Source of the DNA: Palaemon carinicauda
Taxonomy: Eukaryota > Arthropoda > Malacostraca > Decapoda > Palaemonidae
Direction: 5' to 3'
NCBI RefSeq assembly: GCF_036898095.1
Contig: NC_090729.1
Location: 61,762,751 to 61,826,750 of the forward strand
DNA: 64,000 bases
The notes below the pieces were generated by a model that was not told the DNA's origin, searched no databases, and saw only the letters and a program-made list of their open reading frames with translations. The translations under genes and the position numbers were made by a program. The number at the start of each line of letters is the position of its first letter. Within the stretch, counting starts at the first letter, position 1. Shown here piece by piece: positions 15,001 to 26,280 of the stretch.

Positions 15001-17160
15001 AAACCTAACTGAAGAAGAACCATCCAAGACCACTGGTAACATATTCACAAAGGAAGACTTCTTAGCAAACCTAGCTGAGGTAGACCCATCCAAGACCACT
15101 GGTATCATATTCACAGAGGAAGACTTCATAGCAAACCTAACTGAGGAAGACCCATCCAAGACCGCTGGTAACATATTCACAGAGGAAGACTTTTTAGGAA
15201 ACCTAGCTGAGGAAGACCCATCCAAGATCGCTGGTAAGTTATTCACAGAGGAAGACTTTTTACCAAACCTAGCTGAGGAAAACCCATCCAAGAGCACTGG
15301 TAACATATTCACAGAGGAAGACTTCATAGCAAACCTAACTGAGGAAGACCCTTCCAAGACCACTGGTTAAATATTCACAGAGGAAAACTTCATAGCAAAC
15401 CTAGCTGAGGAAGACCCATCCAAGACCACTGGTAACATATTCAAAGAGGAAGACTTCTTAACATATTCACAGAGGAAGACTCCATAGCAAACCTAACTGA
15501 GGACGACCCATTCAAGACCACTGGTAACATATTCACAGAGGAAGACTTCTTAGCAAACCTAACTGAGGAAGACCCATCCAAGACCACTGGTAACATATTC
15601 ACAGAGGAAGACTTCATAGCAAATCTAGCTGAAGAAGACCCATCCAAGACCACTGGTAACATATTCACAGAGGAAGACTTCTTAACATATTCACAGCGGA
15701 AGACTTCAAAGCAAACCTAACTGAGGAAGACCCATCCAAGACCAATGGTAACATATTCACAGAGGAAGACTTTATAGCAAACCTAGCTGAGGAAGACCCA
15801 TCCAAGACCACTGGTAACATATTCAAAGAGGAAGACTTCTTAACATATTCACAGAGGAAGACTTCATAGCAAACCTAACTGAGGAAGACCCATCCAAGAC
15901 CGCTGGTAACATATTCACAGAGGAAGACTTCATAGCAAACCTAACTGAAGAAGAACCATCAAAGACCACTGGTAACATATTCACAGAGGAACACTTTTTA
16001 GGAAACCTAGCTGAGGAAGACCCATCCAAGATCGCTGGTAAGTTATTCACAGAAGAAGACTTCTTACTAAACCTAGCTGAAGAAGACCCATCCAAAAGCA
16101 CTGGTAATATATTCACAGAGGAAGACTTCTTAGCAAACCTAACTGAGGAAGACCCATTCAAGACCACTGGTAACATATTCACAGAGGAAGACTTTTTAGG
16201 AAACCTTGCTGAGGAAGACCCATCCAAAACCACTGGTAACATATTCACAGAGGAAGACTTCATAGCAAACCTAACTGAGGAAGACCCATCCAAGACCACT
16301 GGTAACATATTCACAGAGGAAGACTTCATAGCAAACCTAACTGAAGAAGAACCATCCAAGACCACTGGTAACATATTCACAGAGGAAGACTTTTTAGGAA
16401 ACCTAGCTGAGGAAGACTCATCCAAGATCGCTGGTAAGTTATTCACAGAAGAAGACTTCTTACCAAACCTAGCTGAGGAAGACCCATCCAAAAGCACTGG
16501 TAATATATTCACAGAGGAAGACTTCTTAGCAAACCTAACTGAGGAAGACCTATTCAAGACCACTGGTAACATATTCACAGAGGAAGACTTCATAACAAAC
16601 CTAACTGAAGAAGAACCATCCAAGACCACTGGTAACATATTCACAGAGGAAGTCTTCATAGTAAACCTAACTGAGGAAGACCCATCTAAGACCGCTGGTA
16701 ACATATTCACAGAGGAAGACTTTTTAGGAAACCTAGCAGAGGAAGACCCATCCAATATTGCTGGTAAGTTATTTACAGAGGAAGATTTTTTACCAAACCT
16801 AGCTGAGGAAGACCCATCTAAGAACACTGGTAATATATTCACAGAGGAAGACTTCATAGCAAACCTAACTGAGGAAGACCCATTCAAGACCACTGGTAAC
16901 ATATTCACAGAGGAAGACTTTTTAGGAAACCTAGCTGAGGAAGACCCATCCAAGATCGCTGGTAAGTTATTCACAGAGGAAGACTTCTTACCAAACCTAG
17001 CCGAGGAAGACCCATCCAAGAGCACTGGTAATATATTCACAGAGGAAGACTTATTAGCAGACCTAGCTGAGGAAGACCCATCCAAGACTACTGGTAACAT
17101 ATTTCCAGAGGAAGACTTCATAGCAAACCTAACTGAGGAAGATCCATCCAAGACCACTGG
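1..17160. repeat. Giant 66-bp tandem repeat array (about 260 units)
   Basis: Every unit is a variant of the same 66 bases (22 codons). Read on the plus strand a typical unit encodes EEDPSKTTGNIF followed by TEEDFIANLT. Read on the minus strand it encodes KSSSVNMLPVV followed by LDGSSSVRFAM. The left 6.6 kb is made of nearly identical units with many 1-base insertions and deletions. From about 6.6 kb to the right end the units are diverged into subtypes, for example with SKIAGKLF or SKSTGNIF in place of SKTTGNIF. Truncated 26-base units (a cttcttaacatattcac junction) recur, often in pairs. The array runs off the left edge, so its full length is unknown. I do not recognise the family. Confidence 0.97.
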
Positions 17161-17191
17161 CTCTGATATTCCAATTTTAATAGGAAAGTAA
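15842..17191 (+). CDS. 3' part of a possible repeat-protein gene (22-residue repeats), unresolved
   Basis: From the last truncated-unit junction the plus frame is open for 449 codons with no indel or stop. It covers about 20 repeat units and then leaves the array into the unique residues SDIPILIGK and a TAA at 17189-17191. The repeats are acidic and hydrophilic with a conserved pattern F-[IL]-x-N-L-[TA]-E-E-[DE]. Changes between units are often conservative (D/E, I/L, T/S/A). No start is visible here: upstream the frame is cut by truncated units and occasional nonsense codons, for example TAG near 9831 and TAA near 13223. No domain or function is recognised. The alternative is that this is non-coding satellite, because the minus strand is open over the same DNA (15823-17217). 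A single long exon of a mosaic repeat protein, or a pseudogene of one, are the coding options. Confidence 0.4.
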   Translation, partial: NIFTEEDFIANLTEEDPSKTAGNIFTEEDFIANLTEEEPSKTTGNIFTEEHFLGNLAEEDPSKIAGKLFTEEDFLLNLAEEDPSKSTGNIFTEEDFLANLTEEDPFKTTGNIFTEEDFLGNLAEEDPSKTTGNIFTEEDFIANLTEEDPSKTTGNIFTEEDFIANLTEEEPSKTTGNIFTEEDFLGNLAEEDSSKIAGKLFTEEDFLPNLAEEDPSKSTGNIFTEEDFLANLTEEDLFKTTGNIFTEEDFITNLTEEEPSKTTGNIFTEEVFIVNLTEEDPSKTAGNIFTEEDFLGNLAEEDPSNIAGKLFTEEDFLPNLAEEDPSKNTGNIFTEEDFIANLTEEDPFKTTGNIFTEEDFLGNLAEEDPSKIAGKLFTEEDFLPNLAEEDPSKSTGNIFTEEDLLADLAEEDPSKTTGNIFPEEDFIANLTEEDPSKTTGSDIPILIGK

Positions 17192-17592
17192 AAATTACAA
17201 ATTGATGCCCAAGCCATTTCAGATGATAAGATTTACTTTGATGCAATAAGTCAGACGACGACTAATGAAGACCTTTTAAAAATTTCACTAATCCTAATCA
17301 TCTGAATGAGTAAAAAGGTTACGCTTTATTTCTTACTCGTGCTATTTCTTCCTTTTTAAATGGAAATAGTCTACTTCTTTATATATCATCCTTTCTGTTA
17401 TGTTTACTTGTTTTATTAGCACGTCTCTTGGTGTTTTGTATTGAAAGTCACTTCAATTTTACGTGTTATTACTACTGTCATATTTAAGAAAGTATCAAAT
17501 TTCGCTAAATTTAATTCCTATGAATAAGAAAATTATTGTTCACTTGAAACTAAGAATTTTAAGTTAATTTTTTTTTCTGTTTTGTTTTTAAT
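17192..17592. other. Unique AT-rich flank right of the array
   Basis: After the TAA at 17189-17191 the same frame stays open for another 37 codons, to a TGA at 17303-17305. This stretch contains IDAQAISDDKIYF and may be an old C-terminal tail behind a recent stop, or chance. Beyond it I see only AT-rich sequence without a gene. Confidence 0.5.
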
Positions 17593-17597
17593 ATATC
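17593..17597. repeat. Target-site duplication ATATC (left)
   Basis: The five bases ATATC lie directly before the 5' LTR and are repeated at 24429-24433 directly after the 3' LTR. A 5-bp duplication is usual for BEL/Pao integration. Confidence 0.9.
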
Positions 17598-18205
17598 TGC
17601 ATTATTAGTTAAACACTAATAATTATTTTTAAGTATTTTTGTAATGTTCAAGTTTTGTGAAGTTTGCGCATGCTCACTGACGACAGTGTAAAATTGTGAC
17701 GGTGGGCAGTGGTACTGTCGACTGTCGACGTGGCCAGTGATTGGCAGGTGGAGGTTGTGCACGTAACCAACTGTTCGTGCGTAGTTGCTGAGGAGTGCAG
17801 CTGTGCACTCATGCAAGCAAATGGTGTTGATATGTAGCTTGTGTTCTTTAAGGTATGCTATTGTTTGTGTAATGAGATTTGTAAATTATGGATATGTTTC
17901 GGTTGAATAGTCTTATCGGCATTTTGACATTGTTCCTCTACTATATTGTAGTAATGTTGTATTTTAGGATGTGTTAACGTAAGAGCTGATAGAAGAAATT
18001 AGCCGATATTTAATGCACGAGAAATCTGCTGGGTATCAGAGAGGAGGCATTGTTGTAAGTGACTTTTTGCAGTTAATTGTTACTTATCTTTTAACTTGTT
18101 GGTAACGGTGATTGTGTGATGACATTGTTATGATAATTATTAGTGAGAAATTATATATGTTTGTTCATATGGTGATAAGGATTAATGTTTCTGCTAAGGT
18201 GATAC

Positions 18206-18238
<33 letters not shown>

Positions 18239-18325
18239 GTATGTTATTCTGACTTTTATAATGTTACAGGTCGAAATTAAACGTTTTACGACAAGCTGAG
18301 TTTTTATCTGGTACCTGAGCATACA
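17598..18325 (+). repeat. 5' LTR of the BEL/Pao element
   Basis: This 728-bp direct repeat is matched by 23701-24428. It begins TGCATTATTAG and ends GAGCATACA. The 28-A tract at 18208-18235 has the same length in both copies. No canonical TGG primer-binding start follows; the next bases are TTTCGACAACAC, so the primer tRNA was not assigned. Confidence 0.95.
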
Positions 18326-18342
18326 TTTCGACAACACTCATC

Positions 18343-18456
18343 ATGACAGGTAAAGGGAAAAACGGCAGCTCCACGGGGGAAAATGATAGTGCTAGGATGT
18401 CACTGGAAGCACAGAAGAAGGCCAACAGCGGAGGGGAACCGCAAAGGCAAAACTAA
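18343..18456 (+). CDS. Short leader ORF, probable N-terminus of BEL Gag
   Basis: The first ATG after the LTR opens a 37-codon frame (MTGKGKNGSSTGENDSARM...) that stops at 18454-18456. The main Gag frame is already open from 18396, with KAKLTRKLDKFHEY just upstream of its first ATG. That string resembles the usual beginning of BEL Gag, so this leader probably belonged to Gag and is separated from it by a frame break near 18440. It could instead be an unrelated upstream ORF. Confidence 0.45.
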   Translation: MTGKGKNGSSTGENDSARMSLEAQKKANSGGEPQRQN

Positions 18457-18485
18457 CACGTAAGCTTGATAAGTTTCATGAGTAT

Positions 18486-20627
18486 ATGTTAGATCAAATG
18501 GCATTAGAAATTTTAGAAGAAAGATACGAGAGTGTTGTTAAGGCTTATGATGAAGTGGAACTAGCTAATGAACAGTATTGCAATTTATTAGATGAGAACT
18601 GTGATGCTCAATTGATAGAGGAGGCTAACGTTTATATCAAAGCATTAGAAGATAGAAAGTGTGCAGCTCATGTGATATTTGTGAAAGTTAAAGACGAAAT
18701 GCAGGTGAAAAAAGTTTTAAAAGTAAAACCGATTGATGTGCCCAGGTTTCACGGAGATGTGAGAGATTATAGCAATTTCAAGAGAGATTTTTTTAGACTA
18801 ATGCAATCAAATTATGGGAAAGATCCCTTTGTGCTAAGACAGTGTCTCTCAGGAGAGGCCTTGGATACAGTTCGTGGTGCAGATCATGACTTCGATAAAA
18901 TGTTTGAGCGATTAGATGAAACTTTTGGGAACAGCAGAACCATTATTGATGTAGTAGTAGAGGACATAAGGTCAATTAAACCTATTTCCGAAGGGGATAG
19001 TGAGAGTTTCATTAGGATGGTTGATAAGATTGAGCAATGCTATCTTTACTTAGACCAAATGAGTTTGGCTTCAGAATTAAATACTGCTAACATGACTAGC
19101 CAGATAGAAAAACTATTACCACCTACTCAGAAGCGTGAATGGGTTAAGTTAGCAGAGTGTGTAGGTAATCGTGACCTATTCGGAAAGTTGTTGGAATACC
19201 TTTTGAGTGAAAAGAAATCAATGAAATATCTTAATGCTAATATTAGAAGCAATAATAATATTAAGGCTAAAGTGAATTATACCTGCACTTATGAAGATCA
19301 GCGTAGTACAAAGCAAGGAAGAGAGTCAGATGTAATGGAAAGGATAGCAGGACTTGAAAATGCTATTACAAATATCACTGACCTTTTCACTAAAATTACA
19401 GAAGAAAATGCTGAACGGAACAGGAATAAGATCAGTGACAACACAAGGCTGCATAGGTGCTGGTATCATGGCTCAGATGGACATGATATCTTAGACTGTA
19501 CAACTTTCCAGAACTTGAGTATCAATGACAGAATGGAGAGTGTAAAGAAGAAAGGTATTTGCTTTAATTGCCTTAAAGGTGTTCACATAGCAAGAAAATG
19601 TCTAAAGAAGTCCAGATGTAATACTGTAGATGTTAACAATGAATCTTGTGGGAAACTTCATCATACTATTATACATGAGGGATTCATAACAGGAAATTCC
19701 TTTGTAAGTCTGAAAAGAAACGGTGTTTTATTTATGGTTAACAAGATCAAGTGTGGTAATCAGGAGTTACAAACTTTATTTGACTCGGGAGCTGATATAA
19801 CAATGATCAGAAATGATGTGGCTAAGGCATTGGGACTGAAAGGAAAATGTGTCAGATTAGCTGTGACTAAATTGGGCGACAAAACTGTGACATACAGTAG
19901 TAAAGAGTATGATCTGGTTTTAACCGACAAGGATGGGAATGATGTCAATGTTACTGCTTATGGAATCGATGACATTACATCTCAAGTCGGTAAGGTAGAT
20001 TTATCAAAAGTGAAACATTTATTCAAGGGTGTTAATGTATGTGCATTAGATAGACCTTATGGTAAAATAGATCTCCTAATTGGTTCTGATTATTGCTCTT
20101 TAATTCCAACAGTTAAGGAAACTGTGGCTGAAAATTTACAGCTCAGGGAATCACAGTTTGGAATGTGTGTGTATGGCAGTCATCCCGACATTGTTACCTT
20201 ATCAGTGTTTAGGAGTAATCCAGGCATTAGCATTAATCATGTTTCCAGTACAATATCCGACTATGATATATCTGTAGAACCCGTAATTGATATTACAGCA
20301 CAGATAAATGATTTCTTCACCATTGAACACTTAGGAACTGATTGTAATCCCAGATGTGGTAGTTGTCGTTGTGGGAAATGTGCAACAGGCAATGGCAATT
20401 ATAGTATAAAAGAGGAAAAGGAGCTGGCTCTTATTGAAAGTGGGTTGATGTATTACCCGGACAGAAAAGAATGGTCTGCTAAATTTCCATGGACTAAGGA
20501 TCCCAAACTGTTGCAAAATAATGTATCTGTAGCTGTTGCTAGACTGAAAGGCACAGAGAAAAGATTGATGAAACTGGGTTCAGACTATGCTCAAGCTTAT
20601 AATGACCAGATACTGTACTTGACATGA
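18486..20627 (+). CDS. gag-pro: BEL/Pao Gag-protease polyprotein
   Basis: This 713-residue frame starts at the first in-frame ATG, but the frame itself is open from 18396, so the true N-terminus may lie upstream. Residues about 80-250 resemble the DUF1759 Gag region of BEL elements (VPRFHGDVRDYSNFKRDF). A zinc knuckle C-x2-C-x4-H-x4-C lies at residues 359-372 (CFNCLKGVHIARKC), preceded by a second Cys/His cluster (CWYHGSDGHDILDC). A retropepsin-type aspartic protease has its active site DSGAD at about residue 433 and IDLLIG further on. The C-terminus (AYNDQI) is the start of the region leading into the polymerase. The frame ends in TGA, overlapping the next ATG by four bases (ATGA). Gag forms the particle and binds RNA; the protease matures the polyprotein. 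Confidence 0.9.
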   Translation: MLDQMALEILEERYESVVKAYDEVELANEQYCNLLDENCDAQLIEEANVYIKALEDRKCAAHVIFVKVKDEMQVKKVLKVKPIDVPRFHGDVRDYSNFKRDFFRLMQSNYGKDPFVLRQCLSGEALDTVRGADHDFDKMFERLDETFGNSRTIIDVVVEDIRSIKPISEGDSESFIRMVDKIEQCYLYLDQMSLASELNTANMTSQIEKLLPPTQKREWVKLAECVGNRDLFGKLLEYLLSEKKSMKYLNANIRSNNNIKAKVNYTCTYEDQRSTKQGRESDVMERIAGLENAITNITDLFTKITEENAERNRNKISDNTRLHRCWYHGSDGHDILDCTTFQNLSINDRMESVKKKGICFNCLKGVHIARKCLKKSRCNTVDVNNESCGKLHHTIIHEGFITGNSFVSLKRNGVLFMVNKIKCGNQELQTLFDSGADITMIRNDVAKALGLKGKCVRLAVTKLGDKTVTYSSKEYDLVLTDKDGNDVNVTAYGIDDITSQVGKVDLSKVKHLFKGVNVCALDRPYGKIDLLIGSDYCSLIPTVKETVAENLQLRESQFGMCVYGSHPDIVTLSVFRSNPGISINHVSSTISDYDISVEPVIDITAQINDFFTIEHLGTDCNPRCGSCRCGKCATGNGNYSIKEEKELALIESGLMYYPDRKEWSAKFPWTKDPKLLQNNVSVAVARLKGTEKRLMKLGSDYAQAYNDQILYLT

Positions 20628-22456
20628 CAAAGCGCAATGTAATTCGGAAGTTATCCGATGAAGAGGTTAAAAACTATGTTGGTCCTGTCACATACATTCA
20701 ACATCATGAAGTGTTAAAACCAGGATCTATATCAACCCCATTGAGAATTGTTTTTGATTCATCGGCAAAGTATATGGGCCAGTCTCTAAATAGTTTTTGG
20801 GCAAAGGGCCCTAATATTTTGAACTCAATGTTTGGTATATTACTAAGATTTCGTGAAAAGGCTATAGGCATAGCCGGTGACATAAGCAAAATGTATAATT
20901 GCATTAAGCTTCCAGAATTAGAACAACATGTACATAGATTTGTTTGGAGAAATTTGCAAAGTAATCGCAAACCTGATCACTATGTAATGACATGCATGGG
21001 TTTCGGGGATAGGCCCTCAGGAATTATTGCAATGTTAGCTCTCAGACATACTGCAGAATTGTCGGTAAAAGACTTCCCAGAAGCATCACGTGTGATAATG
21101 ACTAATTCCTATGTAGATGACATAATCCATTCTGTTGAGAGTAAAGCTGAGGCATTTAGCCTAATTAGAGATATTGAAAATGTACTCTCTAAAGGCAGTT
21201 TTAAAGTTAAACGATGGACCATTACTGGAGATAATGAGCGTTCTGACTTTGAAGTGTCCCAGAATAGTAATGAAAGAATACTTGGCCTTAACTGGCAATG
21301 CAATAAGGATGTGTTTTATTTTAAAACTAAGTTAAATTTCTCTCCAAAATATAAGGGTGTAAGAACAGAACCAGACTTAAACAAGTTGAATTTCGTTGAA
21401 AATATACCTTCAGTTTTAACAAAAAGGGTTGTCGTCAGTCAGATGTGTTCTGTTTACGACCCACTGGGGTTTTTGCTTCCATTCACACTAAAAGCAAAGA
21501 TTTTGCTACGAGACACTGTGAAATGTGACTTTAAATTAGGATGGGACGATCCCTTGCCTTCCTATTTAAAAGAACAATGGGTGTCATATTTTTGTGAGTT
21601 ATTTGGCACTGAAACTCTGTATTTTGAAAGGAATGTTAAGCCAACCTCAGCCAAAGGATTGCCTTTACTTGTTATTTTCAGTGATAGTTCAACAAATGCT
21701 TATGGTGCTGTTGCATATGCTAGGTGGGAGTTAGAGTCTGGTGCATTTGAGAGCAGGCTCATTGTGGCAAAGAGTAGGATAGCCCCTAGTAGACAGTTAT
21801 CTATTCCAAGGCTTGAATTGTGTGGAGCTGTTATAGCGTGCAGGATGCGTAAAGCCATTGAAGATGAAATGACATATAAATTTAGTTCGGTAATGCACAT
21901 AACAGATTCCTCCATTGTTAGAGCACAAATCCAAAAGGAATCTTATGGCTTTGGAACTTTCGTAGCCACTAGAATAGCAGAAGTTCAATCAAAAAGTGAC
22001 CCAAATGAATGGTGGTGGATTGCTTCTGGATTAAATCCTGCTGATCTATTGACCAGACCCCAGGACCCTTTAAATGTTGCAGTTGTCTATTCATGGAAAT
22101 ATGGTCCAGAGTTCATGGCCCTTCCTTTAGGAGTGTGGCCTATCAGTCAATCGGTGAATTGTGAGTTACCTGATAGAATTCATGTTAATCTTGCACAATA
22201 CTCTGTTCATGAAGAAACCATAATTGATGCGTCTAAATTCAACAACTATAATATGTTAATTGCAGTCACTGCTAGGATATTTAACATTGTTAAGGAGAAA
22301 TCTTTTAAGGGTGTTCTAAAGAAACTTGAACCTAGATCACTTAAGGAAGCTGAGAGGTTTTGGATTATGCAAGCACAAAAAAGTCTTCCTGAGAACTGGA
22401 AAAAATGTTTTCAAAGATTAGGACCATTCAAGCTGAAGATGGTACAATTATGGTAG
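20624..22456 (+). CDS. pol: BEL/Pao reverse transcriptase and RNase H
   Basis: This 610-residue frame is shifted -1 from the Gag-protease frame. Reverse transcriptase motifs are visible: IAGDISKMYNCIKL with the first catalytic Asp, MGFGDRPSGIIAMLALRH, and YVDD at residues 163-166. The RNase H-like region includes VIFSDSSTNAYGAVAYARW, ELCGAVIACR and HITDSSIVRAQI. The end overlaps the integrase frame by 52 bases; an A6 run (gaaaaaatg) lies at its start. The overlap could be a programmed -1 slip, a genuine mutation, or a homopolymer error in the assembly. The gene copies element RNA to DNA inside particles. Confidence 0.9.
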   Translation: MTKRNVIRKLSDEEVKNYVGPVTYIQHHEVLKPGSISTPLRIVFDSSAKYMGQSLNSFWAKGPNILNSMFGILLRFREKAIGIAGDISKMYNCIKLPELEQHVHRFVWRNLQSNRKPDHYVMTCMGFGDRPSGIIAMLALRHTAELSVKDFPEASRVIMTNSYVDDIIHSVESKAEAFSLIRDIENVLSKGSFKVKRWTITGDNERSDFEVSQNSNERILGLNWQCNKDVFYFKTKLNFSPKYKGVRTEPDLNKLNFVENIPSVLTKRVVVSQMCSVYDPLGFLLPFTLKAKILLRDTVKCDFKLGWDDPLPSYLKEQWVSYFCELFGTETLYFERNVKPTSAKGLPLLVIFSDSSTNAYGAVAYARWELESGAFESRLIVAKSRIAPSRQLSIPRLELCGAVIACRMRKAIEDEMTYKFSSVMHITDSSIVRAQIQKESYGFGTFVATRIAEVQSKSDPNEWWWIASGLNPADLLTRPQDPLNVAVVYSWKYGPEFMALPLGVWPISQSVNCELPDRIHVNLAQYSVHEETIIDASKFNNYNMLIAVTARIFNIVKEKSFKGVLKKLEPRSLKEAERFWIMQAQKSLPENWKKCFQRLGPFKLKMVQLW

Positions 22457-23688
22457 GAGAAAGAATGGAAAGATGGTTGAAACATAATTGGAACCAAGAT
22501 AGCTTCATTCTATTACCTGGTAAGCATCCATTTACAGTCTTGTACATTAGTTATTTACACAGGTTGGATCATGCTGGAGTTGATGTTACACTATGTAAGC
22601 TTCAGTCTAAATTTTGGGTTCCTTCAGCACGTAAAATCATAAGATCGATAAAGAGAGGTTGTATTCTTTGCAGGAAACTGGATGCCAAAGTTGAAGGTCA
22701 AAAAATGGGTCAGATTTCTGATGAAAGAATGAGTCCTTGTCCAGCATTCTATCACACTGCTGTGGATATTTTTGGACATTTTCAAATCAAAGATAATGTA
22801 AAGAAAAGGACAACTGGTAAAGCTTATGGTGTTATATTCAATTGTATTGTTACACGTACCGTGTATATTGATGTTGTAGATGGATATGATACTTATAGTT
22901 TTTTAAAGTGTTTCAGAAGATTTACAGCGGTTCATGGCTATCCTGATACTGTACACTCTGACTTAGGCTCACAATTGGTATCAGCAAGTAAAGAACTAAA
23001 GAGTGATAACAACTGGAACATACACGAGATCACTGAATTTGGAGCAAAGGAAGGCTTGAAATGGAAATTTAATCGGTCTGCAGATGCTGCATGGCAGAAT
23101 GGGGTAAGTGAGGCCTTAATTAAGTCTGTAAAAAGGTCTCTGTCAATGCTCATAGGAACTACCATCTTGACATTTAGTGATTTGCAGACAATATTTTTTG
23201 AAATAGCAAACTTAATGAATGAAAGGCCTATTGGAATAAAACCTGGTATGGATGTAGAATTAGGAACATATTTGTGTCCGAACGATTTACTTTTGGGTAG
23301 AGCAAGTAATAAAGTACCATCTGGTTCATGGTCTACATCAGGTGACACCAAGAAAAGGTTGAACTTTATACAAAATGTTGTCGACACCTTTTGGCGTAAG
23401 TGGCAGAGAGATTATTTCCCTACACTCATTGTAAGGCAAAAATGGCACACAGATAAAAGAAATATACAACCTGGTGATATTGTTCTGATTAAAGACACAA
23501 ATGTTGTGCGAGGAAAATGGAAAATGGGGCAGGTTGTAGATACAGAAACAGGCAGAGACAATAAGGTGAGAGATGTAAGCATTAGATACAAAATACAAAG
23601 ACCAGGAAAATATAAGGGACAAAGTGACACAGTTATCAAGAGATCGGTTCACAAGTTGGTGGTATTGCTACCCGTTGAAGAACAATAA
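22405..23688 (+). CDS. int: BEL/Pao integrase
   Basis: This 427-residue frame has an N-terminal His/Cys zinc-binding segment (HRLDHAG ... CILCRK) and a DDE core. The core has Asp121 in TAVDIFG, Asp186 in VHSDLGSQ and Glu236 in NGVSEAL; the roughly 50-residue D-E spacing is longer than the retroviral 35 but usual for BEL. A C-terminal DUF5641-like region follows (FWRKWQRDYFPTL, PGDIVLIKD, RGKWKMGQV). The listed start is only the first ATG after the frame change; the protein was probably made as part of a longer polyprotein. It inserts the DNA copy into the genome, leaving the 5-bp duplication seen here. Confidence 0.9.
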   Translation: MFSKIRTIQAEDGTIMVGERMERWLKHNWNQDSFILLPGKHPFTVLYISYLHRLDHAGVDVTLCKLQSKFWVPSARKIIRSIKRGCILCRKLDAKVEGQKMGQISDERMSPCPAFYHTAVDIFGHFQIKDNVKKRTTGKAYGVIFNCIVTRTVYIDVVDGYDTYSFLKCFRRFTAVHGYPDTVHSDLGSQLVSASKELKSDNNWNIHEITEFGAKEGLKWKFNRSADAAWQNGVSEALIKSVKRSLSMLIGTTILTFSDLQTIFFEIANLMNERPIGIKPGMDVELGTYLCPNDLLLGRASNKVPSGSWSTSGDTKKRLNFIQNVVDTFWRKWQRDYFPTLIVRQKWHTDKRNIQPGDIVLIKDTNVVRGKWKMGQVVDTETGRDNKVRDVSIRYKIQRPGKYKGQSDTVIKRSVHKLVVLLPVEEQ

Positions 23689-23700
23689 AGGAGGCGGGAG
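23687..23700 (+). other. Polypurine tract of the BEL/Pao element
   Basis: AAAGGAGGCGGGAG directly abuts the 3' LTR and has one pyrimidine. This is the expected plus-strand primer position, directly after the integrase stop. Confidence 0.8.
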
Positions 23701-24308
23701 TGCATTATTAGTTAAACACTAATAATTATTTTTAAGTATTTTTGTAATGTTCAAGTTTTGTGAAGTTTGCGCATGCTCACTGACGACAGTGTAAAATTGT
23801 GACGGTGGGCAGTGGTACTGTCGACTGTCGACGTGGCCAGTGATTGGCAGGTGGAGGTTGTGCACGTAACCAACTGTTCGTGCGTAGTTGCTGAGGAGTG
23901 CAGCTGTGCACTCATGCAAGCAAATGGTGTTGATATGTAGCTTGTGTTCTTTAAGGTATGCTATTGTTTGTGTAATGAGATTTGTAAATTATGGATATGT
24001 TTCGGTTGAATAGTCTTATCGGCATTTTGACATTGTTCCTCTACTATATTGTAGTAATGTTGTATTTTAGGATGTGTTAACGTAAGAGCTGATAGAAGAA
24101 ATTAGCCGATATTTAATGCACGAGAAATCTGCTGGGTATCAGAGAGGAGGCATTGTTGTAAGTGACTTTTTGCAGTTAATTGTTACTTATCTTTTAACTT
24201 GTTGGTAACGGTGATTGTGTGATGACATTGTTATGATAATTATTAGTGAGAAATTATATATGTTTGTTCATATGGTGATAAGGATTAATGTTTCTGCTAA
24301 GGTGATAC

Positions 24309-24341
<33 letters not shown>

Positions 24342-24428
24342 GTATGTTATTCTGACTTTTATAATGTTACAGGTCGAAATTAAACGTTTTACGACAAGCT
24401 GAGTTTTTATCTGGTACCTGAGCATACA
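23701..24428 (+). repeat. 3' LTR of the BEL/Pao element
   Basis: This copy has the same length and, on reading, the same sequence as the 5' LTR. It is followed directly by the second ATATC target duplication at 24429-24433. Confidence 0.95.
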
Positions 24429-24433
24429 ATATC

Positions 24434-26280
<1,847 letters not shown>

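Larger units (their letters stand above)
17598..24428 (+). mobile_element. Complete BEL/Pao LTR retrotransposon
   Basis: The element is 6831 bp: 5' LTR (17598-18325), gag-protease, reverse transcriptase/RNase H, integrase, polypurine tract and 3' LTR (23701-24428). The LTRs start TG, end CA, are both 728 bp and look identical on reading, including a 28-base A run inside each. It is flanked by the duplication ATATC. Domain order PR-RT-RH-IN, the zinc knuckles and the C-terminal DUF5641-like region identify BEL/Pao. No envelope gene is present. The LTR identity points to a recent insertion, yet the coding region lies in several overlapping frames, whereas this family normally has one gag-pol ORF. 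Confidence 0.95.

Noticed and set aside
1..17160. CRISPR-like repeat array
   Set aside because: Units are directly contiguous with no unique spacers, and the context is a eukaryotic intron-bearing genome.
233..17217. Many minus-strand frames encoding KSSSVNMLPVVLDG repeats as separate genes
   Set aside because: They are readings of one tandem array, broken wherever a unit is shortened or a base is lost. The minus frame could be real but nothing favours it over the plus frame, which exits into a unique tail.
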